Source of the DNA: Glycomyces arizonensis DSM 44726
Lineage (GTDB): Bacteria; Actinomycetota; Actinomycetes; Mycobacteriales; Micromonosporaceae
Assembly (NCBI RefSeq): GCF_000482705.1
Contig: NZ_AXWO01000018.1
Coordinates: forward strand, 51,167-115,166
Reading direction: 5' to 3'
DNA length: 64,000 nucleotides
This document shows positions 45,723-53,111 of this stretch, piece after piece. A program made the translations under genes and the position numbers. Each line of letters opens with the position of its first letter. The first letter of the stretch is position 1. The notes beneath the pieces are model-generated. The model was not told the DNA's origin. It saw only the letters and a program-made list of their open reading frames with translations, and made no database searches.

Positions 45723-46315
45723 CGACCGAAGCGGCCCGCCCCGAGCGCGAAGTGGTCGTGGTGTTCCGCAAGGCCGCCGTCGAACGCGTGAACGCCTACG
45801 CCGACTACGCGTGCTCGCGCGGCGTCGACCTGACCGTGGTCGCCGCCGACGGGCAGGGCTGGAAGAACGCGCCCCCCTTCGACCCGCGGGTGCGGGTGCG
45901 CTCGCTCGCCCGCCTCGAGAACACCGGCCCGGGCGTGTGGACCTACTGCATGCTCGTCGAGCGCGCCCCCCAGTCGCTGCTGCGGCGCCTCCGATCGCGT
46001 CTGCCCGGCCGGGCGGGCCGGGCCGCCGAGAAGCTGCGCCGCCTCCACCGCAGGATCGCCGGGAAGCTGCGCCGCCACGTCTTCTGGCCGGTCTACCGCC
46101 CGCTGCGCCCCCAGTCGGTGCGGCGCCGGGCCCGCCGGAGCCTGCCCGGCCTCGGGTTCGAGGCCGCCACGAGGGTCATCGTCGCCGACGAAGCGGCGGT
46201 CCCGTTCGGCTGGATGCTGACCAGGCGCTACCCCGGCCTGGAGGTGACGCGGACGCTCGACAGGGCCCGCCATGAGCACCGGCCCCTCCTCGAACCGATG
46301 CAATCCCAGAGCTGA
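45719..46315 (+). CDS. Small Arg-rich Rossmann-like protein, member 3 of 3
   Basis: A 198-residue, more divergent member of the set. It has EVVVVFRKAAVERVNAYADY, DPRVRVRSLARLENTG, then a basic centre (QSLLRRLRSRLPGRAGRAAE, RLHRRIAGKLRRH). It ends with ATRVIVADEAAVPFGWMLTR and YPGLEVTRTLDRAR. As in members 1 and 2, only a single Rossmann-like half is present. It is the last gene of the operon and overlaps the GT4 gene by 4 nt. A CGCCGCGCGGCG palindrome at 46317-46328 follows directly. Homology to members 1 and 2 is supported by layout more than by identity. Confidence 0.68.
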   Translation: MTTEAARPEREVVVVFRKAAVERVNAYADYACSRGVDLTVVAADGQGWKNAPPFDPRVRVRSLARLENTGPGVWTYCMLVERAPQSLLRRLRSRLPGRAGRAAEKLRRLHRRIAGKLRRHVFWPVYRPLRPQSVRRRARRSLPGLGFEAATRVIVADEAAVPFGWMLTRRYPGLEVTRTLDRARHEHRPLLEPMQSQS

Positions 46316-46423
46316 GCGCCGCGCGGCGTTCGAAACATCGATCCATGTGACTTCGGCCCTTCGGTGGTGATGTCTCCGCTCACGCGTTATGTCACCGTGA
46401 CCCGATACCGAACTGTGGGAGGA

Positions 46424-46436
46424 TACGCTGCCAGCA
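46424..46436 (+). promoter_or_regulatory. Putative leaderless promoter of the proline dehydrogenase gene
   Basis: TACGCT at 46424-46429 is followed by 6 nt and ATG 46436. An upstream GGGAGGA is 12 nt from the ATG, too far for an ideal ribosome-binding site. Confidence 0.45.
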
Positions 46437-47356
46437 TGCTGCGTTCTGTCATTCTCGCCGCCGCCCGGTCATCGAAGATCGAGCGCCTCGTAGGAACCGC
46501 GCCGGTCTCCCGGTCGCTCGTCCGCCGGTACGTGGCGGGGGAGACCACCGCCGACGCGGTCGCCACCGCCAAGGCCCTGGCCGCCGACGGACTGCTCGCC
46601 ACGCTCGACCACCTCGGCGAGGACACCGTCGTCGCCGAGCAGGCGAGGGCCACCAGGGACGAGTACGTGCGCCTGCTCGCGGCCCTGGAGGCCGAAGGGC
46701 TCTCGGGGACCACCGAGGTCAGCGTCAAGCTCTCGGCGGTCGGGCAGCGCATCGACACCGAGCTCGCCTACGACCTGGCCCGCGAGATCTGCGCGGTCGC
46801 CGCCGAGTCGGGGACCACGGTCACCGTCGACATGGAGGACCACACGGTCACCGACTCCACCCTGGAGATCGTCTCGCGCCTGCGCGAGGACTTCCCCGCC
46901 ACCGGCGCGGTCCTCCAGGCCTACCTGCGCCGCACCGAGGACGACTGCAAGTCCCTGGCCACCGCGGGCTCGCGCATCCGCCTGTGCAAGGGCGCCTACA
47001 AGGAGCCCGAGTCGGTCGCCTACCAGCGCAGGCTCGACGTCGACCGGTCCTATGTGCGCTGCGTCAACGCGCTCATGGCAGGCGAGGGCTACCCGATGCT
47101 CGCCACGCACGACCCGCGCCTGGTCGAGATCGCGATCGACCGCGCCCGCTGGTTCGACCGCGAGCCGGACTCCTTCGAGTTCCAGATGCTGTTCGGCATC
47201 CGCCCCGCCGAGCAGCTGCGCCTGGCCGCCGAGGGCTACCGCATGCGCGTGTACGTGCCCTACGGCGACCAGTGGTACGGCTACCTGATGCGCCGCCTGG
47301 CCGAGCGCCCGGCCAACATGGCGGTCTTCGCGCGGTCCCTGTGGACCAGGTCCTGA
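46436..47356 (+). CDS. Proline dehydrogenase (monofunctional)
   Basis: A 306-residue FAD enzyme that oxidises proline to pyrroline-5-carboxylate. It has VSVKLSAVGQRID, TVDMEDHTVTDSTLEI, RIRLCKGAYKEPESVAYQ and LATHDPRLVEIA, the beta/alpha-barrel signatures of PutA/ProDH. FEFQMLFGIRP and VYVPYGDQWYGYLMRRLAERP close the barrel. No aldehyde dehydrogenase domain is attached. The start at 46436 is favoured by family length and by the -10 box 6 nt upstream. It begins the conserved block after the polysaccharide genes. Confidence 0.92.
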   Translation: MLRSVILAAARSSKIERLVGTAPVSRSLVRRYVAGETTADAVATAKALAADGLLATLDHLGEDTVVAEQARATRDEYVRLLAALEAEGLSGTTEVSVKLSAVGQRIDTELAYDLAREICAVAAESGTTVTVDMEDHTVTDSTLEIVSRLREDFPATGAVLQAYLRRTEDDCKSLATAGSRIRLCKGAYKEPESVAYQRRLDVDRSYVRCVNALMAGEGYPMLATHDPRLVEIAIDRARWFDREPDSFEFQMLFGIRPAEQLRLAAEGYRMRVYVPYGDQWYGYLMRRLAERPANMAVFARSLWTRS

Positions 47357-47384
47357 GCGCTTCGCCCGCGCACTGTGGAGGCGA

Positions 47385-47403
47385 GCCGCGCCATCGGCGC
47401 GGC
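47385..47403 (+). terminator. 8-bp hairpin after the proline dehydrogenase gene
   Basis: GCCGCGCC (47385-47392) pairs with GGCGCGGC (47396-47403) across ATC. It lies 29 nt after the stop. Confidence 0.5.
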
Positions 47404-47434
47404 CTCGTGTCTCGCGGCTTGAGCGACCGGCGAC

Positions 47435-47448
47435 TAGAGTTGCGAGGG
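47435..47448 (+). promoter_or_regulatory. Putative leaderless promoter of the metallopeptidase gene
   Basis: TAGAGT at 47435-47440 is followed by 7 nt and GTG 47448. The G-rich run just before the GTG is too close to be a ribosome-binding site. Confidence 0.45.
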
Positions 47449-48983
47449 TGACTCAAGCCCCCGAGGAGTTCCCCCAGGAAACGCCTGCGCGACACCCCGG
47501 CACCGAGGCCAGGCCCGCCCCGCGCGTCCCCGCCCCGCGGCCCTCGCCCGACGAGGCGGTGACCCCCGCCCCGGTCGACGCGCCCCCGCCGGTCGAGATG
47601 GTCCCGCCGCCGCCCGGCTACCACCCCCCGCAGTGGTACGCGCCCCCGCGGCCCGATCCGCGGCGCTCCCGGTGGACGACCGCCCTCGTCGTCCTCGCCC
47701 TGGTGGCCGCCTCGGTGCTCGGCGGGGCCCTGGCGGGCGGCTGGAGCCCCGGGCTGCCCCAGGCCGAGACCGGCACCATCGAGGGCGCCCCCGTCGCCCC
47801 CGGCGAGGGCACGATCCCCAGCCCCGGCCCCGACGCGCCCGAGAGCGAGGTCCTCGCCTACCTCAAGGAGCAGGCGCAGCTGGTGCTCGACGCCCACGCG
47901 CAGTCGCTCATCGACGGCAGCCTCGACGGCTGGCTCGCCGCCTACGACCCGACGCTGCACGAGCAGATGACCACCAGGTACGAGACGCTGCGGTCGATGC
48001 AGGTCAGCCGCTTCGACTACCGGGTCACCTCCGGGCCGCTGGAGGACGACTCCGCCGCCGTGCCGCTGTACGAGGTCGGCGTCGCGGTCAGCTACTGCTT
48101 CGTCGAACCGGCCGCGGAGTGCGCCCCGGCCGACGTCGTGTTCCGCACCTTCTGGCGCGACGGCGACGAGGGCATGGTCATGGTCGAGGTCGAGAACTCC
48201 TCGGGGGCGGACGGCCCGCATCCGTGGGAGACCGACGCGCTCGTCGCGGCCGTCGGCGACCGCACCGTCGTCGCCGTCCCCACCGCGATGGAGGACCGGC
48301 TCCCCGACGCTCTGTCGATCGCCGAGGACGCCGCGAAGAACGCCGACAAGTGGGCCCTGTGGGAGGTCCCCGACCGGTACGTCATCTACATCTCCGGCGA
48401 TGAGGAGTTCGAGGTCTGGTTCGGCGGGATGTTCGAGACCCAGGACGTCCTCGGCTTCGCCCTGCCGCTGCCGGGCACGGTGGACGGCGAGCGGCAGCCC
48501 TCCACGTACGCGACGGTCATGAACGTCGACCGCACCGGCTGGGGCTACGACCTCACCTCGGTGATCCGCCACGAGCTCGGCCACGCCGCGACCCTGTGGG
48601 CCGCGCCCTCCGAGCGCTACACCGACGAGACGTGGTGGATGGTCGAGGGCATCGCCGAGTACATCGACCACGGCGACCGGCCCCTCGACGAGTACGAGCG
48701 CATGTGGGACGTGGAGGACTACGTCGCCCAGGGCGGGTGCGAGGACGAGGTCCTGCCGCCGGACGGGGACGACGACACGCTCGCCGGCTCGGGCAAGTAC
48801 GGCTGCGCGTTCCTCGGCGTGGACTACATGATCGACGCCTACGGCCAGGACGCCTTCGCCGAGTGGTTCGGCGCCACGGTCCGGGAGGGCGGCTCGGCCG
48901 CCGACACCGCCGAGGCGATCTTCGGCAAGAGCTACGCGGCGCTCATGGACGAGATCACCGGCTACATCGCCGACACGGTCTGA
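47448..48983 (+). CDS. Membrane-anchored HELGH metallopeptidase-like protein
   Basis: A 511-residue protein with a cytoplasmic Pro-rich N-terminus (1-75) and one membrane helix (about 76-98, WTTALVVLALVAASVLGG), so the rest should face outside. A zinc-site motif VIRHELGHAATL (H375-H379) is followed about 20 residues later by MVEGIAEYIDH, whose glutamate (E400) fits the gluzincin third ligand. Three or four cysteines follow (QGGCEDE, KYGCAFLG). No known family could be named. It probably cleaves or senses a wall or envelope substrate. The gene end, including the stop codon, lies in a tandem duplication. Confidence 0.72.
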   Translation: MTQAPEEFPQETPARHPGTEARPAPRVPAPRPSPDEAVTPAPVDAPPPVEMVPPPPGYHPPQWYAPPRPDPRRSRWTTALVVLALVAASVLGGALAGGWSPGLPQAETGTIEGAPVAPGEGTIPSPGPDAPESEVLAYLKEQAQLVLDAHAQSLIDGSLDGWLAAYDPTLHEQMTTRYETLRSMQVSRFDYRVTSGPLEDDSAAVPLYEVGVAVSYCFVEPAAECAPADVVFRTFWRDGDEGMVMVEVENSSGADGPHPWETDALVAAVGDRTVVAVPTAMEDRLPDALSIAEDAAKNADKWALWEVPDRYVIYISGDEEFEVWFGGMFETQDVLGFALPLPGTVDGERQPSTYATVMNVDRTGWGYDLTSVIRHELGHAATLWAAPSERYTDETWWMVEGIAEYIDHGDRPLDEYERMWDVEDYVAQGGCEDEVLPPDGDDDTLAGSGKYGCAFLGVDYMIDAYGQDAFAEWFGATVREGGSAADTAEAIFGKSYAALMDEITGYIADTV

Positions 48984-49233
48984 GCCGGTCCCGAGCCGCC
49001 GGTCGAGGGGCCCGCGCGGCGCGGAGCAGCGGTCACCGGCCGCATCGCCGACACGGTCGGCATGCCCGGAGCCGCCGACCGAAGGGCCTGCGCGGTGCGG
49101 GGCATCCGCCGGTGGGGCCGCCCGCCGCAGGAGCGCTGGGCGGGTCCGCGCAATGCGGAGCGTCCGCGGTGGGGGGAGCCGCTCGCCGCGGGGGTTCCGG
49201 GCGGACCCGAGCGATGTGGAGCGTCCGCGGCGG
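48955..49233 (+). repeat. Degenerate GC-rich repeats starting at the metallopeptidase stop
   Basis: The segment 48955-49024, which contains the TGA stop, recurs at 49033-49100 (period 78). CATCGCCGACACGGTC is identical in both. A second pair follows at 49150-49172 and 49211-49233 (GGAGCGTCCGCGG core, period 61). No gene is seen in this stretch. Confidence 0.6.
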
Positions 49234-49551
49234 CGGATGATGATGCCGATCGCTCCCACGTCCTGAAAATCACCGAGGGTGATTGAATGAGTCGAGTCCC
49301 AGGTCACAGACCCGACGGTACGGGAGTGAGGAGATTACGACCTTCAGCGCCCAGATCAGCCTAGACCGCCTGTTGCCCAATGAGGCGGACTGTCGTAACA
49401 TGAGCAACATCCCAATCGAAAGACATCAACGTCACGGACAGTGACGACCGACTTGTTTCGGTTCATATGGGCATTCGCGTCCACCGCACCTCTAATACAT
49501 CACAGAACCCCACTCAAGGCGACGCCCGCGATCCGCGGGCGGGCGCCCTCC
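49234..49551. other. Gene-free region upstream of bldC
   Basis: About 320 nt of lower-GC sequence with no plausible gene on either strand. It probably holds the bldC promoter and regulatory sites. No classical -35/-10 pair could be fixed with confidence. Confidence 0.35.
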
Positions 49552-49619
49552 CGGCGAAGCTTGCGAGCCGCAAGTTAGCCCAGTCGGCGAAGCTTGCGAG
49601 CCGCGCAAGTTAGCCCAGT
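49552..49619 (+). repeat. Two tandem hairpin repeats upstream of bldC
   Basis: Units 49552-49584 (33 nt) and 49585-49619 (35 nt) differ only by an inserted CG. Each forms a 6-bp stem, CTTGCG with CGCAAG, over a 3- or 5-nt loop. The second ends 34 nt before the bldC ATG. They may lie in the leader and affect transcription or translation. Confidence 0.7.
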
Positions 49620-49653
49620 CCTCGCAACAGCCCTCGACAGAACGGTGAGACAC

Positions 49654-49857
49654 ATGAGCGAACCCGGGGACCTCCTCGACGAGGTCAAGTTTTTGACGGT
49701 GACGGAAGTGGCCGACCTGATGCGCGTCTCGAAGATGACGGTCTACAGGCTCGTCCACAACGGTGAGATCGCGGCGGTGCGGGTGGGGCGCTCGTTCCGC
49801 GTCCCCGAAAGCGCCGTCAAGACCTACCTCTCCGAGGCGCTCCAGACCGACGACTGA
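49654..49857 (+). CDS. bldC: BldC-type MerR-like DNA-binding regulator
   Basis: A 67-residue protein with a single winged-helix domain: FLTVTEVADLMRVSKMTVYR is the helix-turn-helix, and IAAVRVGRSFRVPESAVKTYL the wing and last helix. In Streptomyces BldC binds head-to-tail on direct repeats and holds back sporulation genes. The length, sequence and the bS22 gene just downstream match the conserved bldC neighbourhood. ATG 49654 is the natural start; an upstream reading from 49594 lies in the hairpin repeats. Tandem repeats flank the gene on both sides, and the downstream set begins inside the coding end. Confidence 0.93.
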   Translation: MSEPGDLLDEVKFLTVTEVADLMRVSKMTVYRLVHNGEIAAVRVGRSFRVPESAVKTYLSEALQTDD

Positions 49858-50006
49858 CCGCGGCGCTCGCACAGGCGAGCCCCCGGACCGACGACGGTGA
49901 CGCCGCTCAAAAGGCGAACCCCGCAGCACGACAACCGGCAATGCCGCTCAAAAAGTGAGACCTCGTGACCGACACCGGTGACGCCGCCCAGGCGGCCCGC
50001 CTCTCC
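49845..50006 (+). repeat. Four tandem 40-41-nt repeats starting inside the bldC 3' end
   Basis: Units start at 49845, 49886, 49927 and 49967. The first contains the bldC stop. Shared core: GACCGACxxCxGTGACGCCGCTC. Several units can fold: GCTCGC/GCGAGC in unit 1, CGCC/GGCG in unit 2, GCCGCC/GGCGGC in unit 4, so the hairpin is kept although its bases differ. They fill most of the gap to the bS22 gene. Confidence 0.65.
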
Positions 50007-50157
50007 CGTTCGGATTCGAGTTGCCGACCCCCGGCCCCGTCCGCGCATCCGCTGTGACGGGGCCTTCGGCCGCCCGCTCCCCGCTCGGTGCCCGCTCGGG
50101 CGGCGAGCTAGGCTGGTCGGGCTCGAAAGAACCTACCGATATCTGCGAGGAACCTGT

Positions 50158-50259
50158 ATGGGCTCGGTCATCAAGAAGCGACGCAAGCGCATGGCGAAGA
50201 AGAAGCACCGCAAGCTGCTGCGCAAGACCCGCGTGCAGCGTCGCAAGCTCGGCAAGTAA
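50158..50259 (+). CDS. Small ribosomal subunit protein bS22 (AURKAIP1/COX24 domain)
   Basis: A 33-residue, extremely basic protein, [19 protein letters not shown] and onward to the end. This is the actinobacterial bS22-type ribosomal protein that is commonly encoded just downstream of bldC. GCGAGGA lies 6 nt upstream of the ATG. A TAGGCT box at 50108-50113 could drive it separately from bldC. It is probably often missed because of its size. Confidence 0.92.
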   Translation: MGSVIKKRRKRMAKKKHRKLLRKTRVQRRKLGK

Positions 50260-50290
50260 CCGAGACGACCGGCCCTGGGCCTCAGGCGGG

Positions 50291-50303
50291 TAGGGTGGTG
50301 CCA
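50291..50303 (+). promoter_or_regulatory. Putative leaderless promoter of the DUF2516 gene
   Basis: TAGGGT at 50291-50296 is followed by 6 nt and ATG 50303. No ribosome-binding site is visible. Confidence 0.45.
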
Positions 50304-50620
50304 TGCCAGAGTTCGAAGCCGCCGCGTTCGCTTTCGAAATCCGTACCTGGGTCTGGGTGATCATCGGCTACGGAGCCGCGCTCCTGTCGCTCATCGCCTC
50401 GGTGCACTGCGCGGTGCAGAAGCCCGAGGCGTTCAACGCCATCAACACGCTCTCGAAGGGCACCTGGCTCGGGCTCCTGGTCATCAGCTTCGCGATGTCG
50501 CTGTTCTTCGGCGGCATCGGCGGTCTCGGCATATTCGGCCTCATCGCCATGGCCGCCGCGCTCGTCTACCTGCTCGACATCAGGACCAGCATCAAGGACA
50601 TCGGCGGCAGCGCTTACTGA
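50303..50620 (+). CDS. DUF2516 family membrane protein
   Basis: A 105-residue protein with three hydrophobic segments (about 17-37, 55-73 and 74-90) and a short polar C-terminus, DIRTSIKDIGGSAY. It matches the actinobacteria-specific DUF2516 family by length and by the HCAVQKPEAFNA and KGTWLGLL segments. The function is unknown. Its last 25 coding nucleotides and stop codon are repeated 55 nt downstream. It converges with the htpX gene. Confidence 0.82.
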   Translation: MPEFEAAAFAFEIRTWVWVIIGYGAALLSLIASVHCAVQKPEAFNAINTLSKGTWLGLLVISFAMSLFFGGIGGLGIFGLIAMAAALVYLLDIRTSIKDIGGSAY

Positions 50621-50679
50621 CCGATCCGAGGTTCCATATCCGGAGGTGCGGGACATCGGCGGCAGCGCCCACTGACCGA
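50596..50679 (+). repeat. 29-nt direct repeat spanning the DUF2516 stop codon
   Basis: Segment 50596-50624 contains the TGA stop and recurs at 50651-50679 with two adjacent changes (TT to CC). The shared part reads GGACATCGGCGGCAGCGC, then ACTGACCGA. Confidence 0.7.
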
Positions 50680-50735
50680 CCTCCCAGGTCTGCTCACGAG
50701 ACGGCACCCGTCCGCCCGGCGTTCGCGAACGGCCC

Positions 50736-51593
50736 CTACCGCACCACGCCCCGCGCCATGTCGCGCAGCCGCGCCACGCGCTGCTCCGTCGGCGGGTGCG
50801 TCGAGAACAGGGACGAGAAGCCGCCGCGCAGCGGCGACTCGATCATCAGGTGCGCCTCGCCGGCCAGCGGGCTGTCGGCGCGCGCCGGCATCCGGTCGAC
50901 CCCGGCCGAGATCTTCTGGAGCGCGCTGGCCAGCGCCAGCGGGTCGCCCGTCAGCCGCGCCCCCGAAGCGTCGGCCTCGTACTCGCGCGAACGGCTCACG
51001 GCCATCCGGATCAGCCCGGCCGCGATCGGCCCGAGCAGCATCGTCAAGATGAGCACGAGCGGATTGGGGCCGTTGCGGTCCCCGCCGAAGATCGGGATGA
51101 ACCAGGCGATGTTGGCGAGGGTCGTGATGATGCCCGCCAGCGCCCCGGCCACCGACGAGATGAGGATGTCGCGGTTGTACACGTGCGACAGCTCGTGGCC
51201 CAGGACGGCCCGCAGCTCCGCCGGGGTGAGCAGCCGCACGATCCCCTCGGTGACGGCGACGGCCGCGTGCTCGGGGTTGCGGCCGGTCGCGAACGCGTTG
51301 GGCTGCATGGTCGGGGCGACGTAGAGCCGCGGCATCGGCTGGTCGGCCCGCTGCGAGAGCTCGCGCACGGTCGCGTACAGCTGCGGCGCCTGCGCCTCGC
51401 TCACCGGCTTGGCCCGCATGGAGCGCAGCGCCAGCTTGTCGGAGTTGAAGTAGGCGAAGACGTTGATGCCGACGGCGATGATCCCGGCGATGATGACGCC
51501 GGTGGAGCCGCCGAAGGCGTACCCGATGGCGATCACCAGCGCCGTCAGCGCGCCGAGCAGGACCGCGGTCTTCAAGCCGTTGCGGTGTTTCAT
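50736..51593 (-). CDS. htpX: Membrane zinc metalloprotease HtpX
   Basis: A 285-residue protease of the M48B type that degrades damaged membrane proteins. Two N-terminal membrane helices (about 8-27 and 30-50) come first, then HELSH at residues 133-137, two more hydrophobic segments, and [15 protein letters not shown] with the third zinc ligand. The C-terminus [13 protein letters not shown] is typical of HtpX. It starts at ATG 51593 and follows nuoN on the same strand after 115 nt. It is not part of the nuo operon by function. Confidence 0.93.
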   Translation of the reverse strand: MKHRNGLKTAVLLGALTALVIAIGYAFGGSTGVIIAGIIAVGINVFAYFNSDKLALRSMRAKPVSEAQAPQLYATVRELSQRADQPMPRLYVAPTMQPNAFATGRNPEHAAVAVTEGIVRLLTPAELRAVLGHELSHVYNRDILISSVAGALAGIITTLANIAWFIPIFGGDRNGPNPLVLILTMLLGPIAAGLIRMAVSRSREYEADASGARLTGDPLALASALQKISAGVDRMPARADSPLAGEAHLMIESPLRGGFSSLFSTHPPTEQRVARLRDMARGVVR

Positions 51594-51655
51594 GGTGTTG
51601 CGATTTCCCCCTTTACGCGGACGAAACGCCTCGCGTACCCGCCAGTATTCCTATG

Positions 51656-51718
51656 TGAGCTGGGAGGCCGGTGGGAAATCGTTGGGAACCCGCGATGAGC
51701 TGGGAGATCACCGGGAAA
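51656..51718 (-). repeat. 23-nt direct repeat spanning the nuoN stop codon
   Basis: Segments 51696-51718 (containing the nuoN stop, TCA on the plus strand) and 51656-51678 share 18 of 23 positions, including TGAGCTGGGAG and GGGAAA. Period 40 nt. Confidence 0.5.
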
Positions 51719-53111
51719 GCGCCGTGAACTCCAGCACGGCCTGCGGCGCCAGGCTGATCGCCACCAGCACCGCCCCGATCGCCAGCACGGCGACGGGGAA
51801 ACGGCCCTTCGCGGCCGCCGGGCCGCGCCCGAGCAGGACCGTGCGCGCCAGCGGCAGGTAGTAGCCGAGCCCGACGACGGCCCCGGCGGCCACGACGACC
51901 GCCAGCCACACCGCCGAGCCCGCGAGCCATTCGAGGACGGCGACCTTCGCGAACGTCCCGGCCAGCGCGGGCGGCAGCCCCGCCAGGCCGACCACCGCGA
52001 CGAGCAGCACGGCCGCCCGTCCCGGGGCCGAGCGCCACAGGCCGCCCAGGTCGGCGACGGCGCCGCCGTCCCCGTCCTCGCCGCGCACGGCCGTCAGCGA
52101 GGCGAACGCCCCGGCCTCCAGCAGCACGAAGAACACCGCGTACGCGAACGCCGCGGCCGAGGCCGCCTCCGCGTCACTGCGCCCGGCGGCGGTGGCGAGC
52201 GCGGCCAGCGGCGCGAGCACGTACCCGGCGTGGGCGATGCCCGACCACGCCAGGAGCGCGACGGTGCGGCGCTGCACGAGCGCCGCGACGTTCCCGACCG
52301 CGATCGAGCCGACCGCGAGCACCGACAGCACGATCCCGGCCGCGAGCCCGGCCTCCTGCGCCAGAGCGAAGTGGACGACCCAGATGACCGCGACCGCGCC
52401 GCCGAGCTTCGAGGCGCTCGCCAGATACGCGGCGACCGGCAGCGGCGCGCGTTCGAGCACCGGCGGCGCCCACGCGTGCAGCGGCACGGCCGCGAGCTTG
52501 AACGCCAGGCCCCCGAGCACGAGCGCGACACCGGCGGCGACCAGTCCGGCGGGCGCGCCGCCCAACCCCTCCGCGAGCCCGGCGAAGTGCACCGTCCCGC
52601 TCGCGGCGTACAGCAGCGCCGCGCCCATGAGCGCGGTCGCCGACGCGGTGACCGACGCGATGAGGAACGTCACCCCGGCCTCGGCGCCCTCCCGCCCCGG
52701 CCTGGCCACCAGCACGTACAGCGGCACGGTCAAGGTCTCCAGCGCCACGATCAACGTCACGAGGTCCCGGCTGCCCGCCAAAGCGATCCCTCCGGCGGCC
52801 GAGACCGCCAGCAGGAAGCAGTATTCCGGCGTCTTGCGGCCGCTGACGGCCGCCACCAGCACGGTGAGCGAGGCGAACAGGGCCGCGGCGCCCATCGCGG
52901 CGTCGTCGGCGACGAACGAGTGCCACTGCCCGACCGCGAACGTCTCCCGAGTCGGCCCGAAGCCGACCCACACCGCCGCGGCCGCCGAAGCGGCGAGCCC
53001 GATCATGGCCACGGCCCCCGCGAAGCGCCCGGCGAACAGCGCCGCGACGGCCGCGGCCGCCGCCAGATACAGCGGCAGCAGCGCGACGTGGTCGATGGTC
53101 TGCGCGTGCAC
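51708..53111 (-). CDS. nuoN: NADH-quinone oxidoreductase subunit N
   Basis: A 467-residue antiporter-like membrane subunit of complex I with about 13-14 helices. Key features: the glutamate in VALETLTVPLYVLVA, the lysine in LAFKLAAVPLHAWAPPVLE and LASASKLGGAVAVIW, all typical of NuoN. The GTG start at 53111 shares its first G with the nuoM stop. It is the last gene of the nuoKLMN set. Residues needed for proton transfer look intact. Confidence 0.9.
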   Translation of the reverse strand: MHAQTIDHVALLPLYLAAAAAVAALFAGRFAGAVAMIGLAASAAAAVWVGFGPTRETFAVGQWHSFVADDAAMGAAALFASLTVLVAAVSGRKTPEYCFLLAVSAAGGIALAGSRDLVTLIVALETLTVPLYVLVARPGREGAEAGVTFLIASVTASATALMGAALLYAASGTVHFAGLAEGLGGAPAGLVAAGVALVLGGLAFKLAAVPLHAWAPPVLERAPLPVAAYLASASKLGGAVAVIWVVHFALAQEAGLAAGIVLSVLAVGSIAVGNVAALVQRRTVALLAWSGIAHAGYVLAPLAALATAAGRSDAEAASAAAFAYAVFFVLLEAGAFASLTAVRGEDGDGGAVADLGGLWRSAPGRAAVLLVAVVGLAGLPPALAGTFAKVAVLEWLAGSAVWLAVVVAAGAVVGLGYYLPLARTVLLGRGPAAAKGRFPVAVLAIGAVLVAISLAPQAVLEFTALSR

